This document shows positions 26,454 to 35,221 of a DNA stretch of 64,000 nt, piece by piece. The position numbers and the translations under genes are program-made. Every line of letters begins with the position of its first letter. The stretch's first letter is position 1. The stretch covers positions 16,416-80,415 of the forward strand of contig CADECX010000012.1 of assembly GCA_902825865.1 (NCBI GenBank). The letters run 5' to 3'. Source of the DNA: an uncultured Alphaproteobacteria bacterium. Lineage in GTDB: Bacteria; Pseudomonadota; Alphaproteobacteria; Micropepsales; Micropepsaceae. The notes beneath the pieces were generated by a model. The model was not told where the DNA came from and ran no database searches. It saw nothing but the letters and a program-made list of their open reading frames with translations.

Positions 26454-26661
26454 GCCGGTGCGCCGGCGCAACGTGGACGGCTTTCTGCCGCTGGAATGGC
26501 AAAAGACCGGATCGCCGCCCCGCCCGCCGGCTTTTTGACGTTCCCGCGCGGGCCGTCAGGTTTTCTTCTGATTTACCAAGGGCGGATGAAGCGCTAGTGC
26601 GGACCCCCATTCTCGCCTAACATGTCTGCTCGCTGGCAGAATGCGCGATTTGGGAGACGCT

Positions 26662-29469
26662 GTGAGCTTCGGTGCCAAAAGCCGCTGCAAAGCCTGGACA
26701 TGGCTTGTACTGGGAACCGCCTTAAGCGGCTTTCTGTTCGCTGCCGTGCCGCAGGCTGCCGCACAAGGCGATGCCGGCCTGGCCGACAAGCCGGTGGCAA
26801 AACTCCTCGCCGATGCGCAAACGGCGGTCAGAGCCGGAAATTATCGTCTCGCCCTGATCAATCTGCGAAATGCAGTCCGGGTCGCGCCGTCCGACAGCAC
26901 CGCGCATTTCCAGCTTGGTCTTGTGTTGCTGCAGACCAACGACTTGGCGATGGCGGAGCGGGAGATGCGCCTGGCCCTGAAGACCGGCGGGCCCGAGCGC
27001 GAAGTCTTGCCCTATCTGTTCCAGATCATGCTGGCGCGCCTGCAGTTCCAGAATCTTCTGGATCAGTATCCGGATCCCGGCGCCTCCACCGCCGCAACGG
27101 CGCCGGACATCCTGAAGGCGCGGTCCTTTGCGCTGCAACGGCTGGGCCGTACGGCGGAAGCCCGGGATGCCGGGGATCGCGCCCTCAAATTGCGGCGTGA
27201 CGCGCAGGGACTTCTGGCGCGGGGCATGCTTGCGTTGCAGCAGGGCGATATCAACGCTACCGCGAAATTCGCCGACGAGGCGCTGAAGAGTGCGCCCGAC
27301 AATGCCGGGATCGCCCTCTTCAAGCTGCGCGCGCTCAGGCTGTCCGGGAATGGTGCGGGCGCCAAGGCCTTGAGCGAAAGTCTGCTCGCCAAATTCCCCG
27401 ACCGCAACGACGTCAAATTCGCGCACATCGAAATTTTGCTGGACCAGAAACAGCCTGCGGCGGCAAGGGCCGAGGCCGAAGCCATTCTCGCCAAGCAATC
27501 CGGCTCGGTCATGGCGAAGTATTATAAGGCCTTGGCGATATCGCAGTCCGGCGACGCCAGGGGCGCATGGGATGTGGCGCTGACTCTGCCCAAGGAGTTT
27601 CTGGAACAGTCGACTTCTGCCGGACTTGCGGTTGCGCAACTTGCGGTGAATGCGGGCCGCCACGAAGTGGCCGCCGATATTCTTGGCAGGGTGTTGGGCA
27701 AGGATGCGGGCAATGTGCCGGTGCGGCGGCGCCTTGCCGAGCTGTATCTGGAGCAAAGCAACGCCAACTCCGCCCTCAATGTTCTGGGCCCGGTCAAGGA
27801 ATCGTCCGATCCCGAAACCGTCAGATTGCTGGCCCGGGTCTATGACGATCTGGATCGCCCCGCCGACGCGCAACGCGCGCTGAAAAGAGTGGGCGCGGGA
27901 AATCAAAACAGCGTCGCCGTCCCGCACGCGCTTGCCGAATTGCGGGCCGGACGTACCGACCAGGCGATCAAGGAACTGAAAGACGCGGCGGCCAAAGAGC
28001 CCGGCAATCCCGCGATCGTCGGGCCGCTGATCGGCGCGCTGGTCCAGGCGCGCAGGTTTCCGGAAGCCTTGGAGATCGCCGATCGGCTTGGCCAGGACCC
28101 GCGGCAGCGCGTGATCGCGCTGGTCTATCGCGGCGATACCCTTATGCTTCAGCGCAAGATGCCGGAGGCGAAGATCGCCTTCGATAGGGCGATCGGGTTG
28201 GAGCCGAAAAATCAAGCCGCGCTGATATCCCGCGCGAATTTTTTCTCCGTGTCCCAAGAATACGACGATGCGGCCAAGGATTTGCGCGCCCTCCTGTCGT
28301 CCGATTCCAACAATGTCGTCGCGCGGCTCCGCCTGGCCGATATTGCCGCGCGGCAAGGCAAGGATCAGGAGGTCCGCAAATTGCTGGCCGAGGCGATCGC
28401 CGTGTCGCAGGATCCGACGCCCAGAATTGCCCTGGCTCGCTACCTGATGACGCGCAAGGATAACCAGGCCGCGCTCAAGGTCACAGACGATCTTCTGCGC
28501 CTGCAGCCCGCGAATGTCGAAGGCGTCGCGCTGCGCGGACAGGTTCAGTCGGCGCTGGGCCGAAAGCAGGAGGCGGTGGCCAGCTTCCGCCGCTTGGTGT
28601 CCCTGAACCCCAAGGCCCCCGAGCCGCAGATGCTGCTGGGCGACGCGCTTTTCGCGGCGGGCGACCGCGCGGGCGCGCAGCGTGCTCTCGAGGACGCCGT
28701 CAAGCTCAGTCCCGACTCGCCGCTTGTGAAAGGCGGTCAAGTAAACCTGCAATTTGCGCTGGGAAATGCCGATGCCGCGGTGGCGTCGGCCCGGGCCTTT
28801 CAAGCGTCTCATCCCGGTTCGCAGGGCGATATTCTGCTCGCCGATGCGCTGACCAAGGTGAAGCGTTACGATCAGGCTTCGGACATTCTCACCAAAAGCC
28901 TCGCCGCCAAGCCCGATCAGCTCGTGCTTTCCAGGTTGATACAGCTCAAAATCCTGATGAACGACAAGAAGGGCGCCGTAACGCTCATGTCCCAATGGCT
29001 TGCCCGCAATCCGGACGACATGTCGGTGCGGCAGGTTTTGGCGATGGTTCTGATGGGAGAAAGGGACAATCAAGGCGCGCGCACGCAATATGAAGTGATC
29101 CTCAAACAGGATGCCGGCAATGTCCTCGCGATGAACAATCTGGGCAGTTTGATTCAGTCCAGCGATCCCAAACGGGCCGGCGCCCTGTTCACAAAGGCCG
29201 TGCAATTGGCGCCGAATTCGCCGGAAATCGCCGACAGTCTGGGATGGTTCAAGGTGCAGCAAAAGGATGCCGCCGGCGGCTTGCCGTTGCTCCAGCGCGC
29301 GCATGATCTGAAGCCGCAGGATGGGACGATCACCTATCACCTGGCGGTTGCGCTCGACGCCAACGCAAAGCGTGATGCCGCGCGCGCCTTGCTGAAAAAC
29401 CTGCTGGCGAGCGGGGCGAAGTTTGACGAGCTGGCGGATGCGCGCCGGCTTGCCGCCAACTGGAAATAA
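26662..29469 (+). CDS. full-length PrsT paralogue (TPR protein)
   Basis: The 935-residue protein has a signal peptide (ending PQAAAQGDAG) and TPR repeats throughout. It parallels PrsT at 8876 over its whole length: LADAQTAVRAGNYRLALINLRNAV, QYPDPGAS, DILKARSFALQRLG, and the C-terminal TITYHLAVALDANAKRDAAR. GTG 26662 is preferred because GGGAG lies 5-6 bases upstream and prsT also starts with GTG; ATG 26641 would add seven residues. It is separated by about 200 bases from the half-length paralogue and ends 10 bases before the convergent nitroreductase gene. No kinase or regulator gene lies next to it. Role unknown, presumably exopolysaccharide-linked. Confidence 0.87.
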   Translation: MSFGAKSRCKAWTWLVLGTALSGFLFAAVPQAAAQGDAGLADKPVAKLLADAQTAVRAGNYRLALINLRNAVRVAPSDSTAHFQLGLVLLQTNDLAMAEREMRLALKTGGPEREVLPYLFQIMLARLQFQNLLDQYPDPGASTAATAPDILKARSFALQRLGRTAEARDAGDRALKLRRDAQGLLARGMLALQQGDINATAKFADEALKSAPDNAGIALFKLRALRLSGNGAGAKALSESLLAKFPDRNDVKFAHIEILLDQKQPAAARAEAEAILAKQSGSVMAKYYKALAISQSGDARGAWDVALTLPKEFLEQSTSAGLAVAQLAVNAGRHEVAADILGRVLGKDAGNVPVRRRLAELYLEQSNANSALNVLGPVKESSDPETVRLLARVYDDLDRPADAQRALKRVGAGNQNSVAVPHALAELRAGRTDQAIKELKDAAAKEPGNPAIVGPLIGALVQARRFPEALEIADRLGQDPRQRVIALVYRGDTLMLQRKMPEAKIAFDRAIGLEPKNQAALISRANFFSVSQEYDDAAKDLRALLSSDSNNVVARLRLADIAARQGKDQEVRKLLAEAIAVSQDPTPRIALARYLMTRKDNQAALKVTDDLLRLQPANVEGVALRGQVQSALGRKQEAVASFRRLVSLNPKAPEPQMLLGDALFAAGDRAGAQRALEDAVKLSPDSPLVKGGQVNLQFALGNADAAVASARAFQASHPGSQGDILLADALTKVKRYDQASDILTKSLAAKPDQLVLSRLIQLKILMNDKKGAVTLMSQWLARNPDDMSVRQVLAMVLMGERDNQGARTQYEVILKQDAGNVLAMNNLGSLIQSSDPKRAGALFTKAVQLAPNSPEIADSLGWFKVQQKDAAGGLPLLQRAHDLKPQDGTITYHLAVALDANAKRDAARALLKNLLASGAKFDELADARRLAANWK

Positions 29470-29479
29470 AGCAACCCGG

Positions 29480-30064
29480 CTAGAATCGGCTGACGATCTT
29501 GTCCATCTCGGGCCGGGGCCGTTCCTGCAGCTCTTCCTTGGGCGTGCCCATGTAAATAAAGCCCGCGAAGCGCTCGCCGGGCTTCAGGCCGATCTTCTGT
29601 TTGACGGCGGGGTGATAGGCGTACCATTCCGTCAGCCAATTGCCGACAAAGCCCATGGCGTGGACGGCGATCAGCATGTTCTGGCACACAGCCCCTGCCG
29701 ACAGTTCCTGTTCCCATACCGGAATTTTGATCGACTCACGCGCAGCTGAGATCACCGCCACAATCACGGGCGCCGCCGTCGCCCGCGCGCGCCACTCCTC
29801 GCAGAGGCTGGGACTGGCGTCTTCCTGGGACAGCGTCTCCACCAATATGTCCGCGAAACGCATCCGGGCCTCTCCCTCGAACACGACAAAGCGCCAGGGA
29901 AACAGTTTTCCGTGATCGGGCACGCGCGCGCCGGCCCGCAGGATATCGGCAAGCTGGGTTTTGGAAGGTCCCGGTCCGGTCATTGCCCGTGCCGCGCAGG
30001 AGCGTCGGCTCAACAGCAGATCGAGCACCGTCGGCCCAATGCGGTTCAGTATTTCTGGTTCCAT
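29480..30064 (-). CDS. nitroreductase family protein
   Basis: This 194-residue protein is a single-domain FMN nitroreductase: VLDLLLSRRSCAARAMTGPGPSKTQL at the start, ILRAGARVPDHGKLFPWRFVV, AGAVCQNMLIAVHAMGFVGNWLT and a C-terminal GFIYMGTPKEELQERPRP. These dimeric flavoproteins reduce quinones, nitro compounds or related substrates with NAD(P)H. ATG 30064 is chosen because CGGAG lies 6 bases upstream; the longer open frame to 30253 encodes an atypical Arg/Pro-rich leader. It is a different branch from the 363-residue protein at 19445. Its physiological substrate cannot be told from sequence. Confidence 0.87.
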   Translation of the reverse strand: MEPEILNRIGPTVLDLLLSRRSCAARAMTGPGPSKTQLADILRAGARVPDHGKLFPWRFVVFEGEARMRFADILVETLSQEDASPSLCEEWRARATAAPVIVAVISAARESIKIPVWEQELSAGAVCQNMLIAVHAMGFVGNWLTEWYAYHPAVKQKIGLKPGERFAGFIYMGTPKEELQERPRPEMDKIVSRF

Positions 30065-30140
30065 GCGAACTCCGATTCCCTTGGGAATACTGGTTATCAA
30101 GCGCTTGTTATCAGCCGCTTGGGCCACGATCCAGGCCAGG

Positions 30141-31106
30141 TCAAGGTTTGGCTTGTTTGTCCTTGGACGGCAGCGGCCCGTCGACCGGCGTGACGTCGCC
30201 GGAAAACTGATTTCTGAGAAGCGTGATCGGGCGGGCGGTATAGTTTCTGACAAAGGCGGTCTTGATGCCGCTATCGTTGAAAAAGCGGTTGTCTTCCACC
30301 ACGATTTCGCCGGCCGGGTTGGTTTCCGATTCCGCGCCGACCGAAATGGCGGTGTGCTTGTTGCGGGAGCCCGCCCCCTTTTCGAAGAGATTGCCGGATA
30401 TCAACGCCGAACCGCCATTGGGCAGGTCCAGCAGGTAGCTCGCCGATCCGCCGGAACCGTCCTGGACCGAGTTGCGGACGATTTCGGTGCGCGCCGCCCG
30501 CGACTTGATGTGATGGCCGACATGCTGTTGCTCGAAGGTGCTGGCCTCGACGCGCAGCAGCGCGATATGGCCGGCATAAATTCCATGGGCGCAGGCGGCG
30601 ATGCAGTTTCCATTGCCGCGGAAAGTGCTGGTTTTGATCGTAATCCTGCTGGCTTGATTGCCGCTGGTGAGGATGCCGTTCTCGTTGCCGATGAAACGGC
30701 TGTCTTCGACGGTCAGGTTTGCGCCTTCGGCGCGAATTCCGGCGCCATTGTGATTGGGCGCTTGGGCGCCGGTGAAGGTGATGTTTCGGATGGTGATGTC
30801 GTCGCCCCGGGTGATGAAGATGCCCTTGCTGTCGCAGACCTTGCCCGCAAGGATGACATTCGGCCCGATCCCTTCGATGACCAGATCGCTTGTGTTCCAA
30901 TGCGCGCAATCATTGTAGGTGCCGGGGAATATGCGAATGACATCTCCGCGCTGGGCGGCGCGGGCCGCCTGGCTGGGCCGCGCATAGGTTTTTCCGTGTC
31001 CCACGCTCAGCTCGGCGGCAAATGCGGGGCAACCTGCCAGCATAAGGACCGCCAGCACGCGCGCACTTTGCAGGGCTTTGTTCATCGCGGCTGATCCATT
31101 TTTCAT
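30141..31106 (-). CDS. secreted right-handed parallel beta-helix protein
   Basis: The 321-residue protein has a signal peptide (VLMLAGCPAFAAELS) and a beta-helix built of short coils with repeated I.N.TF / VEDSRF / ISGNLFEKG patterns from residue about 55 to 300. The family includes pectate-lyase-like and alginate-epimerase-like proteins; no catalytic motif is certain. The tail is Lys/Pro-rich. It is 17 bases behind the methyltransferase-like gene and may share its transcript. A Cys at residue about 26 lies near the cleavage site, but the context (AGCPAF) is a weak lipobox. ATG 31085 is an alternative start. Confidence 0.8.
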   Translation of the reverse strand: MKNGSAAMNKALQSARVLAVLMLAGCPAFAAELSVGHGKTYARPSQAARAAQRGDVIRIFPGTYNDCAHWNTSDLVIEGIGPNVILAGKVCDSKGIFITRGDDITIRNITFTGAQAPNHNGAGIRAEGANLTVEDSRFIGNENGILTSGNQASRITIKTSTFRGNGNCIAACAHGIYAGHIALLRVEASTFEQQHVGHHIKSRAARTEIVRNSVQDGSGGSASYLLDLPNGGSALISGNLFEKGAGSRNKHTAISVGAESETNPAGEIVVEDNRFFNDSGIKTAFVRNYTARPITLLRNQFSGDVTPVDGPLPSKDKQAKP

Positions 31107-31123
31107 TTTCCAGCAGCCGCGCG

Positions 31124-31750
31124 CTATTTGACGAAATCCGCGACGATCGAAACCGGTGCGCCACCGGCGCGCCTGTCATGGGGCGCGGCGCGTTGCACGA
31201 ACATCTCGTTCTCGGGGACGGGCTCGCAGAGATAGGAATGATCGTCGAGGAAGGCCTGATAGAAGTGGATTGCGGCCTTGCGGATTTCCGACTTGAGCAC
31301 CAGGTGGGTGATGAGCTCGTAGCGGGGAAACCAGAGATGGGCGTCGCCGTCCTCGCTGAAACGCACGCGCGCGTCGCCGGTCGTCTGGTCCAGATAGCTG
31401 GTGGCGCCCATCATCAGGTCTCCGATCACCTTTCCGCGCGCGTCATAGATCGAGCGGCGCTTGAGCACCGGACTGCGATAATCCGGAACGCTGAGCCGGA
31501 AAATGCCGCCGGGGCGCAGCACGCGATAGATTTCGTCCAGGATGGCGGGGACTTTTTCGAAAGCGACATGCTCCAGAACATCCTGGGCCTGAATCTTGGC
31601 GATGCTGCCATCGCCAAAGGGCAGGGGGTCGGCGAAATTATGCTGGATTTCGCGGTCGTGGGCCGGCTGCAGAGCCAGGCCGATGAAATTGGCGATCTGA
31701 TACTGGCGTTCGTGCAGCCCCAGGCTGCCGAAGTAGAGATATTGCTCCAT
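31124..31750 (-). CDS. SAM-dependent methyltransferase-like protein
   Basis: The 208-residue protein matches the short class-I methyltransferase group that starts directly with an LNLG-like segment (LYFGSLGLHER). It contains the acidic and post-I parts ADPLPFGDGSIAKIQAQDVLEHV and EIYRVLRPGGIFRLSVPDYRSPVLKRR. The classical GxGxG SAM loop is not present in usual form, so activity is uncertain. Such proteins often lie in surface-glycan clusters. It is 11 bases downstream of the small secreted protein gene and upstream of the beta-helix gene on the minus strand, suggesting a three-gene unit. Confidence 0.7.
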   Translation of the reverse strand: MEQYLYFGSLGLHERQYQIANFIGLALQPAHDREIQHNFADPLPFGDGSIAKIQAQDVLEHVAFEKVPAILDEIYRVLRPGGIFRLSVPDYRSPVLKRRSIYDARGKVIGDLMMGATSYLDQTTGDARVRFSEDGDAHLWFPRYELITHLVLKSEIRKAAIHFYQAFLDDHSYLCEPVPENEMFVQRAAPHDRRAGGAPVSIVADFVK

Positions 31751-31761
31751 TGAGAGAGTGT

Positions 31762-32043
31762 CTAACGCCGCGCCAGCGCCTGCAAGTCGGTCACGGTTTT
31801 TTCGACATCGCGCTTGCTCAAGTCGCCATTGGAGGCTTGCTGGATGGCCTTCAGACTCATGCTCTTGAACACCGGATACATGGCATCGGTCAAAAGCCCC
31901 GGCAGGTCCTTGTTGAGGACGGCCGCCGCCGCCGGATCGGCCGCCAGGACTTCGATGGGGGTCTGCTCATCAAAGGTCTGGGTCTGTGCGGCTGCCGGCA
32001 CTGTCAGCAGCAGCAGTATGGCGATTGCCGGTTTGGAGAACAT
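31762..32043 (-). CDS. small secreted protein of unknown function
   Basis: A 93-residue protein with a clear signal peptide (MFSKPAIAILLLLTVPAAAQ) and a mature part of about 73 residues: TPIEVLAADPAAAAVLNKDLPGLLTDAMYPVFKSMSLKAIQQASNGDLSKRDVEKTVTDL in two pieces. ATG 32043 has AAAGGA 7 bases upstream and is much better than the longer frame to 32253, which is Arg/Cys-rich and unlike a protein. The mature domain is helical, with no cysteines. I do not recognise a function. It is first of three closely spaced minus-strand genes. Confidence 0.7.
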   Translation of the reverse strand: MFSKPAIAILLLLTVPAAAQTQTFDEQTPIEVLAADPAAAAVLNKDLPGLLTDAMYPVFKSMSLKAIQQASNGDLSKRDVEKTVTDLQALARR

Positions 32044-32313
32044 CGAGCGTCCTTTTTGGCCGCGCCTTGGCAGGATCGTCGCCAGTCTGTCGCGCGCCCA
32101 AAAGCCGGGCAATGCGGGATTTCCTGTGGTTTGTCGCAAATTATCTTCGGCTGGCCACTTCTGGGATGGTTGAGATGGCAATCGCACGGTCGCTTCCTTT
32201 TTTGAGCACCACCGGCATAGACAACTGCGCAATGTCCTTTTGGTGCCAGGCATGTGATTTTGGTTCCTGCGTTACGGAAAGGCTGTTTGTCGCGGACCAA
32301 GACCAGCCAGCCC

Positions 32314-32342
32314 CTTGTATTTGTTGCACTGCAACATGATAT
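32314..32342 (+). promoter_or_regulatory. promoter with PhaR-like operator before the PHB-depolymerase-type gene
   Basis: CTTGTA (32314-32319) and TGATAT (32337-32342) are spaced 17 bases and fit the alphaproteobacterial CTTGAC/CTATAT pattern loosely. Between them lies TGTTGCA-C-TGCAACA (32322-32336), a perfect 15-bp dyad. It resembles the TGCA-rich palindromes bound by the PHB-responsive repressor PhaR. Placement between -35 and -10 is typical of repression. Confidence 0.6.
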
Positions 32343-32355
32343 TGGAAGAGTCGTT

Positions 32356-33441
32356 ATGTGGCGGAAATTGGTGACACTTATGCGATTTGACGGACGGGGC
32401 CCGAAGGCGAGCCCCCTGAAATCCCGGCCGCAGGCAGAGCCGCTGACCGAATCCTCGTTCGCCCCCAATCCCGGCAATCTGCGCATGTTCGAATATTTGC
32501 CCACTCGCCTGGGCGCGGGCGCGCCTTTGGTGGTGATCCTGCATGGCTGCGGCCAGACCGCCGCCGGTTATGATCTTGGCACCGGCTGGAGCCAGCTGGC
32601 CGATCAATTGGGCTTTGCGCTTCTGGCGCCGGAACAGAAAGCCGCCAACAATCCCAACACCTGTTTCGACTGGTTCAATCCCGAGGACATCACGCGCGGT
32701 GAAGGCGAAGCGGCTTCGATCGCCCGCATGATCCAGACCATGGTGGAGACGCACCGGCTGGATGCGACCCGCATTTACATCACCGGCCTGTCGGCGGGCG
32801 GCGCGATGGCGGCGGTGATGCTGGCCACCTATCCGGAGATGTTTCAAGGCGGCGCGATCATCGGCGGACTTGCCTTCGGCGCGGCGCAGAATGTCCGCGA
32901 TGCCCTGGAAAGCATGCGCAGCGCGCCGCTGCGCACACCCGCGCAATGGGGCGAATTGGTGCGCGCCGCCTCGGACCATAAAGGTCCCTGGCCGAAAATT
33001 TCCATCTGGCATGGCGCATTGGATGCGGTGGTGAATATCAACAATGCCCAGGCCAGTGTGGCGCAATGGGCCGATGTGCATGGTCTTTCTCTGATGGGCG
33101 CCGCGCAAGACATGGTGGATGGTGCGGTCCATCTGCGCTGGGACGGCAAACTCGAAGTCTATACGCTTCCTGCGCTGGGCCATGGCACGCCGATCGCTTC
33201 GCGCGATTTGGGCCAGCCCGCGCCTTTCATTCTGGATGCGGGCATTTCCTCCACCAGGCGGATCGCGGAATTTTGGGGCCTGACATCGGCGGCTGTTTCT
33301 CAGCCCACTGTCTCCCGTCCTGCCGGGGCGATGCTTAAGATCGAGGCAGAATTGTTGCACCATCCTCAGTCCGACGAAACGGCGCAAAAAGAAAACCTGG
33401 TCGTGCGCGCCTTGAAGGCGGCCGGGCTGATGCGGCGCTGA
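32356..33441 (+). CDS. PHB depolymerase family esterase
   Basis: The 361-residue protein has the LpqC/PHB-depolymerase-type alpha/beta hydrolase fold: PLVVILHGCGQTAAGYDLGTGW (oxyanion region), FDWFNPEDITRGEGEAASI, the lipase box ITGLSAGGAM with Ser146, then SIWHGALDAVVNINNA (Asp) and PALGHGTPI (His). No signal peptide is seen, so it may be an intracellular esterase or PHB depolymerase. ATG 32356 has GGAAGAG 5 bases upstream. A TGCA-rich palindrome in the promoter resembles a PhaR site, supporting a link with polyhydroxybutyrate. The substrate could also be another polyester or a feruloyl ester. Confidence 0.85.
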   Translation: MWRKLVTLMRFDGRGPKASPLKSRPQAEPLTESSFAPNPGNLRMFEYLPTRLGAGAPLVVILHGCGQTAAGYDLGTGWSQLADQLGFALLAPEQKAANNPNTCFDWFNPEDITRGEGEAASIARMIQTMVETHRLDATRIYITGLSAGGAMAAVMLATYPEMFQGGAIIGGLAFGAAQNVRDALESMRSAPLRTPAQWGELVRAASDHKGPWPKISIWHGALDAVVNINNAQASVAQWADVHGLSLMGAAQDMVDGAVHLRWDGKLEVYTLPALGHGTPIASRDLGQPAPFILDAGISSTRRIAEFWGLTSAAVSQPTVSRPAGAMLKIEAELLHHPQSDETAQKENLVVRALKAAGLMRR

Positions 33442-33546
33442 ACCTTCCCATGTCCTGTCACAATTGTGCGCGGCAGGCGGGTTCCATCCCCGTTCGGGCA
33501 AAGATGATGGATGACGCTGCCATGGGGCTTCTGTACGCTTGGCCGC

Positions 33547-35217
33547 ATGGCCGATAATCCTTCCGTTCTTGAGACACGCCGCCACCAGATGTTTCCGCAT
33601 CTGGACGAGCATGATTTTTCCCGCCTGCGCCGCTTCGGCGAAATCCGTCATTTCCCGCCCGGCGCCGCGATCATGAAGGCAGGCGAGGTGGCCGAGGGTT
33701 TGGCGGTTGTCCTCAAGGGCACTATCGATGTGCGCCAGGGCGGCGCGGTTTCCCAGCGACAGGCGATTGTCCAGCATGGCCCCGGCAGTTTCCTGGGCGA
33801 GCTGGCGCAGCTTTCCGACCGCCCCGCTTTGGTGGATGCCACCGCGGAAGGCGACGTCGAGGCGATTGTGGTGCCGTCGCGGCGCCTTCGCGATGTGCTG
33901 GTGCAGGAAGCGGAATTGGGCGAGCGCATCATGCGGGCGCTGATCCTGCGCCGCGTCGGCCTGCTGGAAGCCGGACAGGCCGGTCCCATCGTGATCGGGG
34001 TGTTCGGAAGCGCCGACATGTTGCGGCTGGAAAATTTTCTGCGGCGCAGCGGCCATCCCCATCGCGCCCTGGATGCCGAAAATGACGGCTGCGCCCAAAC
34101 CCTGTTGGCGCGATTTGTCATCCAGCCCGAACATCTGCCGATTGTGCTTTGTCCCGGCGGGCAGATCTTGCGCAACCCCAGCGAAGGCGAATTGGCGCGC
34201 TGCATCGGCCTGCTCAAGCCCATCGATGGCGAGCAGGTCTATGACGCGGCCATTGTCGGTGCGGGTCCCGCCGGACTTGCCGCTGCCGTTTATGCCGCTT
34301 CGGAAGGGCTTTCGACCCTGGTGCTGGATTGCCGCAGTTTCGGCGGCCAGGCGGGCGCTTCGGCGCGCATCGAAAATTATCTGGGCTTTCCCACCGGCAT
34401 CGCCGGCCTGCCCTTGATGGCGCGCGCCTATACCCAGGCGCAGAAGTTCGGCGCCGAGATCGCGATCCCCGAGGAAGTCCGCTTGCTGGAGGATATGGAG
34501 GCCGGGCATTTCCGCCTCAGGCTGGGCAGCGGTGAGACGGTGAATGCGCGCAGTATCGTATTGGCCTGCGGCGCGCGCTATCGCCGCTTGAACATCGCCA
34601 ACCTGGCGGACTTCGAGGGCAGCTGCGTGCATTATTGGGCCAGCGCCATCGAATCCAAGCTTTGTGCCGGCCAGGAAGTGATCCTGACGGGCGCGGGCAA
34701 TTCCGCCGGCCAGGCGACGGTGTTCCTCGCCGGCAAGGTCAAGAAGCTTTGGATGATTGTGCGCGGCAAGGACCTGGAAACCACCATGTCGCAATATCTG
34801 ATCGACCGCATCCGCGCCTTGCCCAATGTCGAAGTTCTGGTCCGCCACGAGATTTGCGGATTGGAAGGCGGCGAGGAATGCCTCAAGGGCGTGCGTGTGC
34901 GCAATCGCGATACCGGCGAAGAGGCCAGCTGCGAAGCCGGGCATGTTTTCTCTTTCATCGGCGCCGACCCCAATACCGATTGGCTGGGGGACTCCGGCAT
35001 CGATCTGGACGGCAACGGCTTTGTGATCACCGGCGCGGGTGGCCGGCACTTGCTGGAAACCAATTGCGACGGTGTTTTCGCCGTGGGCGATGTGCGTTCC
35101 GGCTCGGTCAAGCGGGTGGCGGCGGCGGTCGGCGAGGGCTCGACGGTGGTCTCGGCGATCCATGCCTGGCTGGCGCGTCTGCGGATGGCGCGGGATCAAC
35201 AGGCAGCGGCCGAGTAA
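33547..35217 (+). CDS. cNMP-binding-domain thioredoxin-reductase-like flavoprotein
   Basis: The 556-residue protein fuses an N-terminal cyclic-nucleotide-binding-type domain (about 10-125), a middle receiver-like segment (about 140-215), and a TrxB-like FAD/NAD(P)H domain: GAGPAG at about 238, GAGNSAGQA near 381 and GDVRSGSVKR near 515. In ordinary thioredoxin reductases a CxxC precedes the second nucleotide motif; here that place reads YWASAIE, so the disulfide active site is missing. Homologues with this layout are known but their partner is not. The start is ATG 33547 by family likeness; ATG 33511 is possible. The UBP zinc-finger gene follows 4 bases later and is probably co-expressed. Confidence 0.88.
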   Translation: MADNPSVLETRRHQMFPHLDEHDFSRLRRFGEIRHFPPGAAIMKAGEVAEGLAVVLKGTIDVRQGGAVSQRQAIVQHGPGSFLGELAQLSDRPALVDATAEGDVEAIVVPSRRLRDVLVQEAELGERIMRALILRRVGLLEAGQAGPIVIGVFGSADMLRLENFLRRSGHPHRALDAENDGCAQTLLARFVIQPEHLPIVLCPGGQILRNPSEGELARCIGLLKPIDGEQVYDAAIVGAGPAGLAAAVYAASEGLSTLVLDCRSFGGQAGASARIENYLGFPTGIAGLPLMARAYTQAQKFGAEIAIPEEVRLLEDMEAGHFRLRLGSGETVNARSIVLACGARYRRLNIANLADFEGSCVHYWASAIESKLCAGQEVILTGAGNSAGQATVFLAGKVKKLWMIVRGKDLETTMSQYLIDRIRALPNVEVLVRHEICGLEGGEECLKGVRVRNRDTGEEASCEAGHVFSFIGADPNTDWLGDSGIDLDGNGFVITGAGGRHLLETNCDGVFAVGDVRSGSVKRVAAAVGEGSTVVSAIHAWLARLRMARDQQAAAE

Positions 35218-35221
35218 TAAG

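Noticed and set aside
26454..26640. Terminator between the two downstream PrsT paralogues
   Set aside because: A GC-rich stretch before CTTTTTG near 26535 suggests one, but no convincing stem could be drawn.
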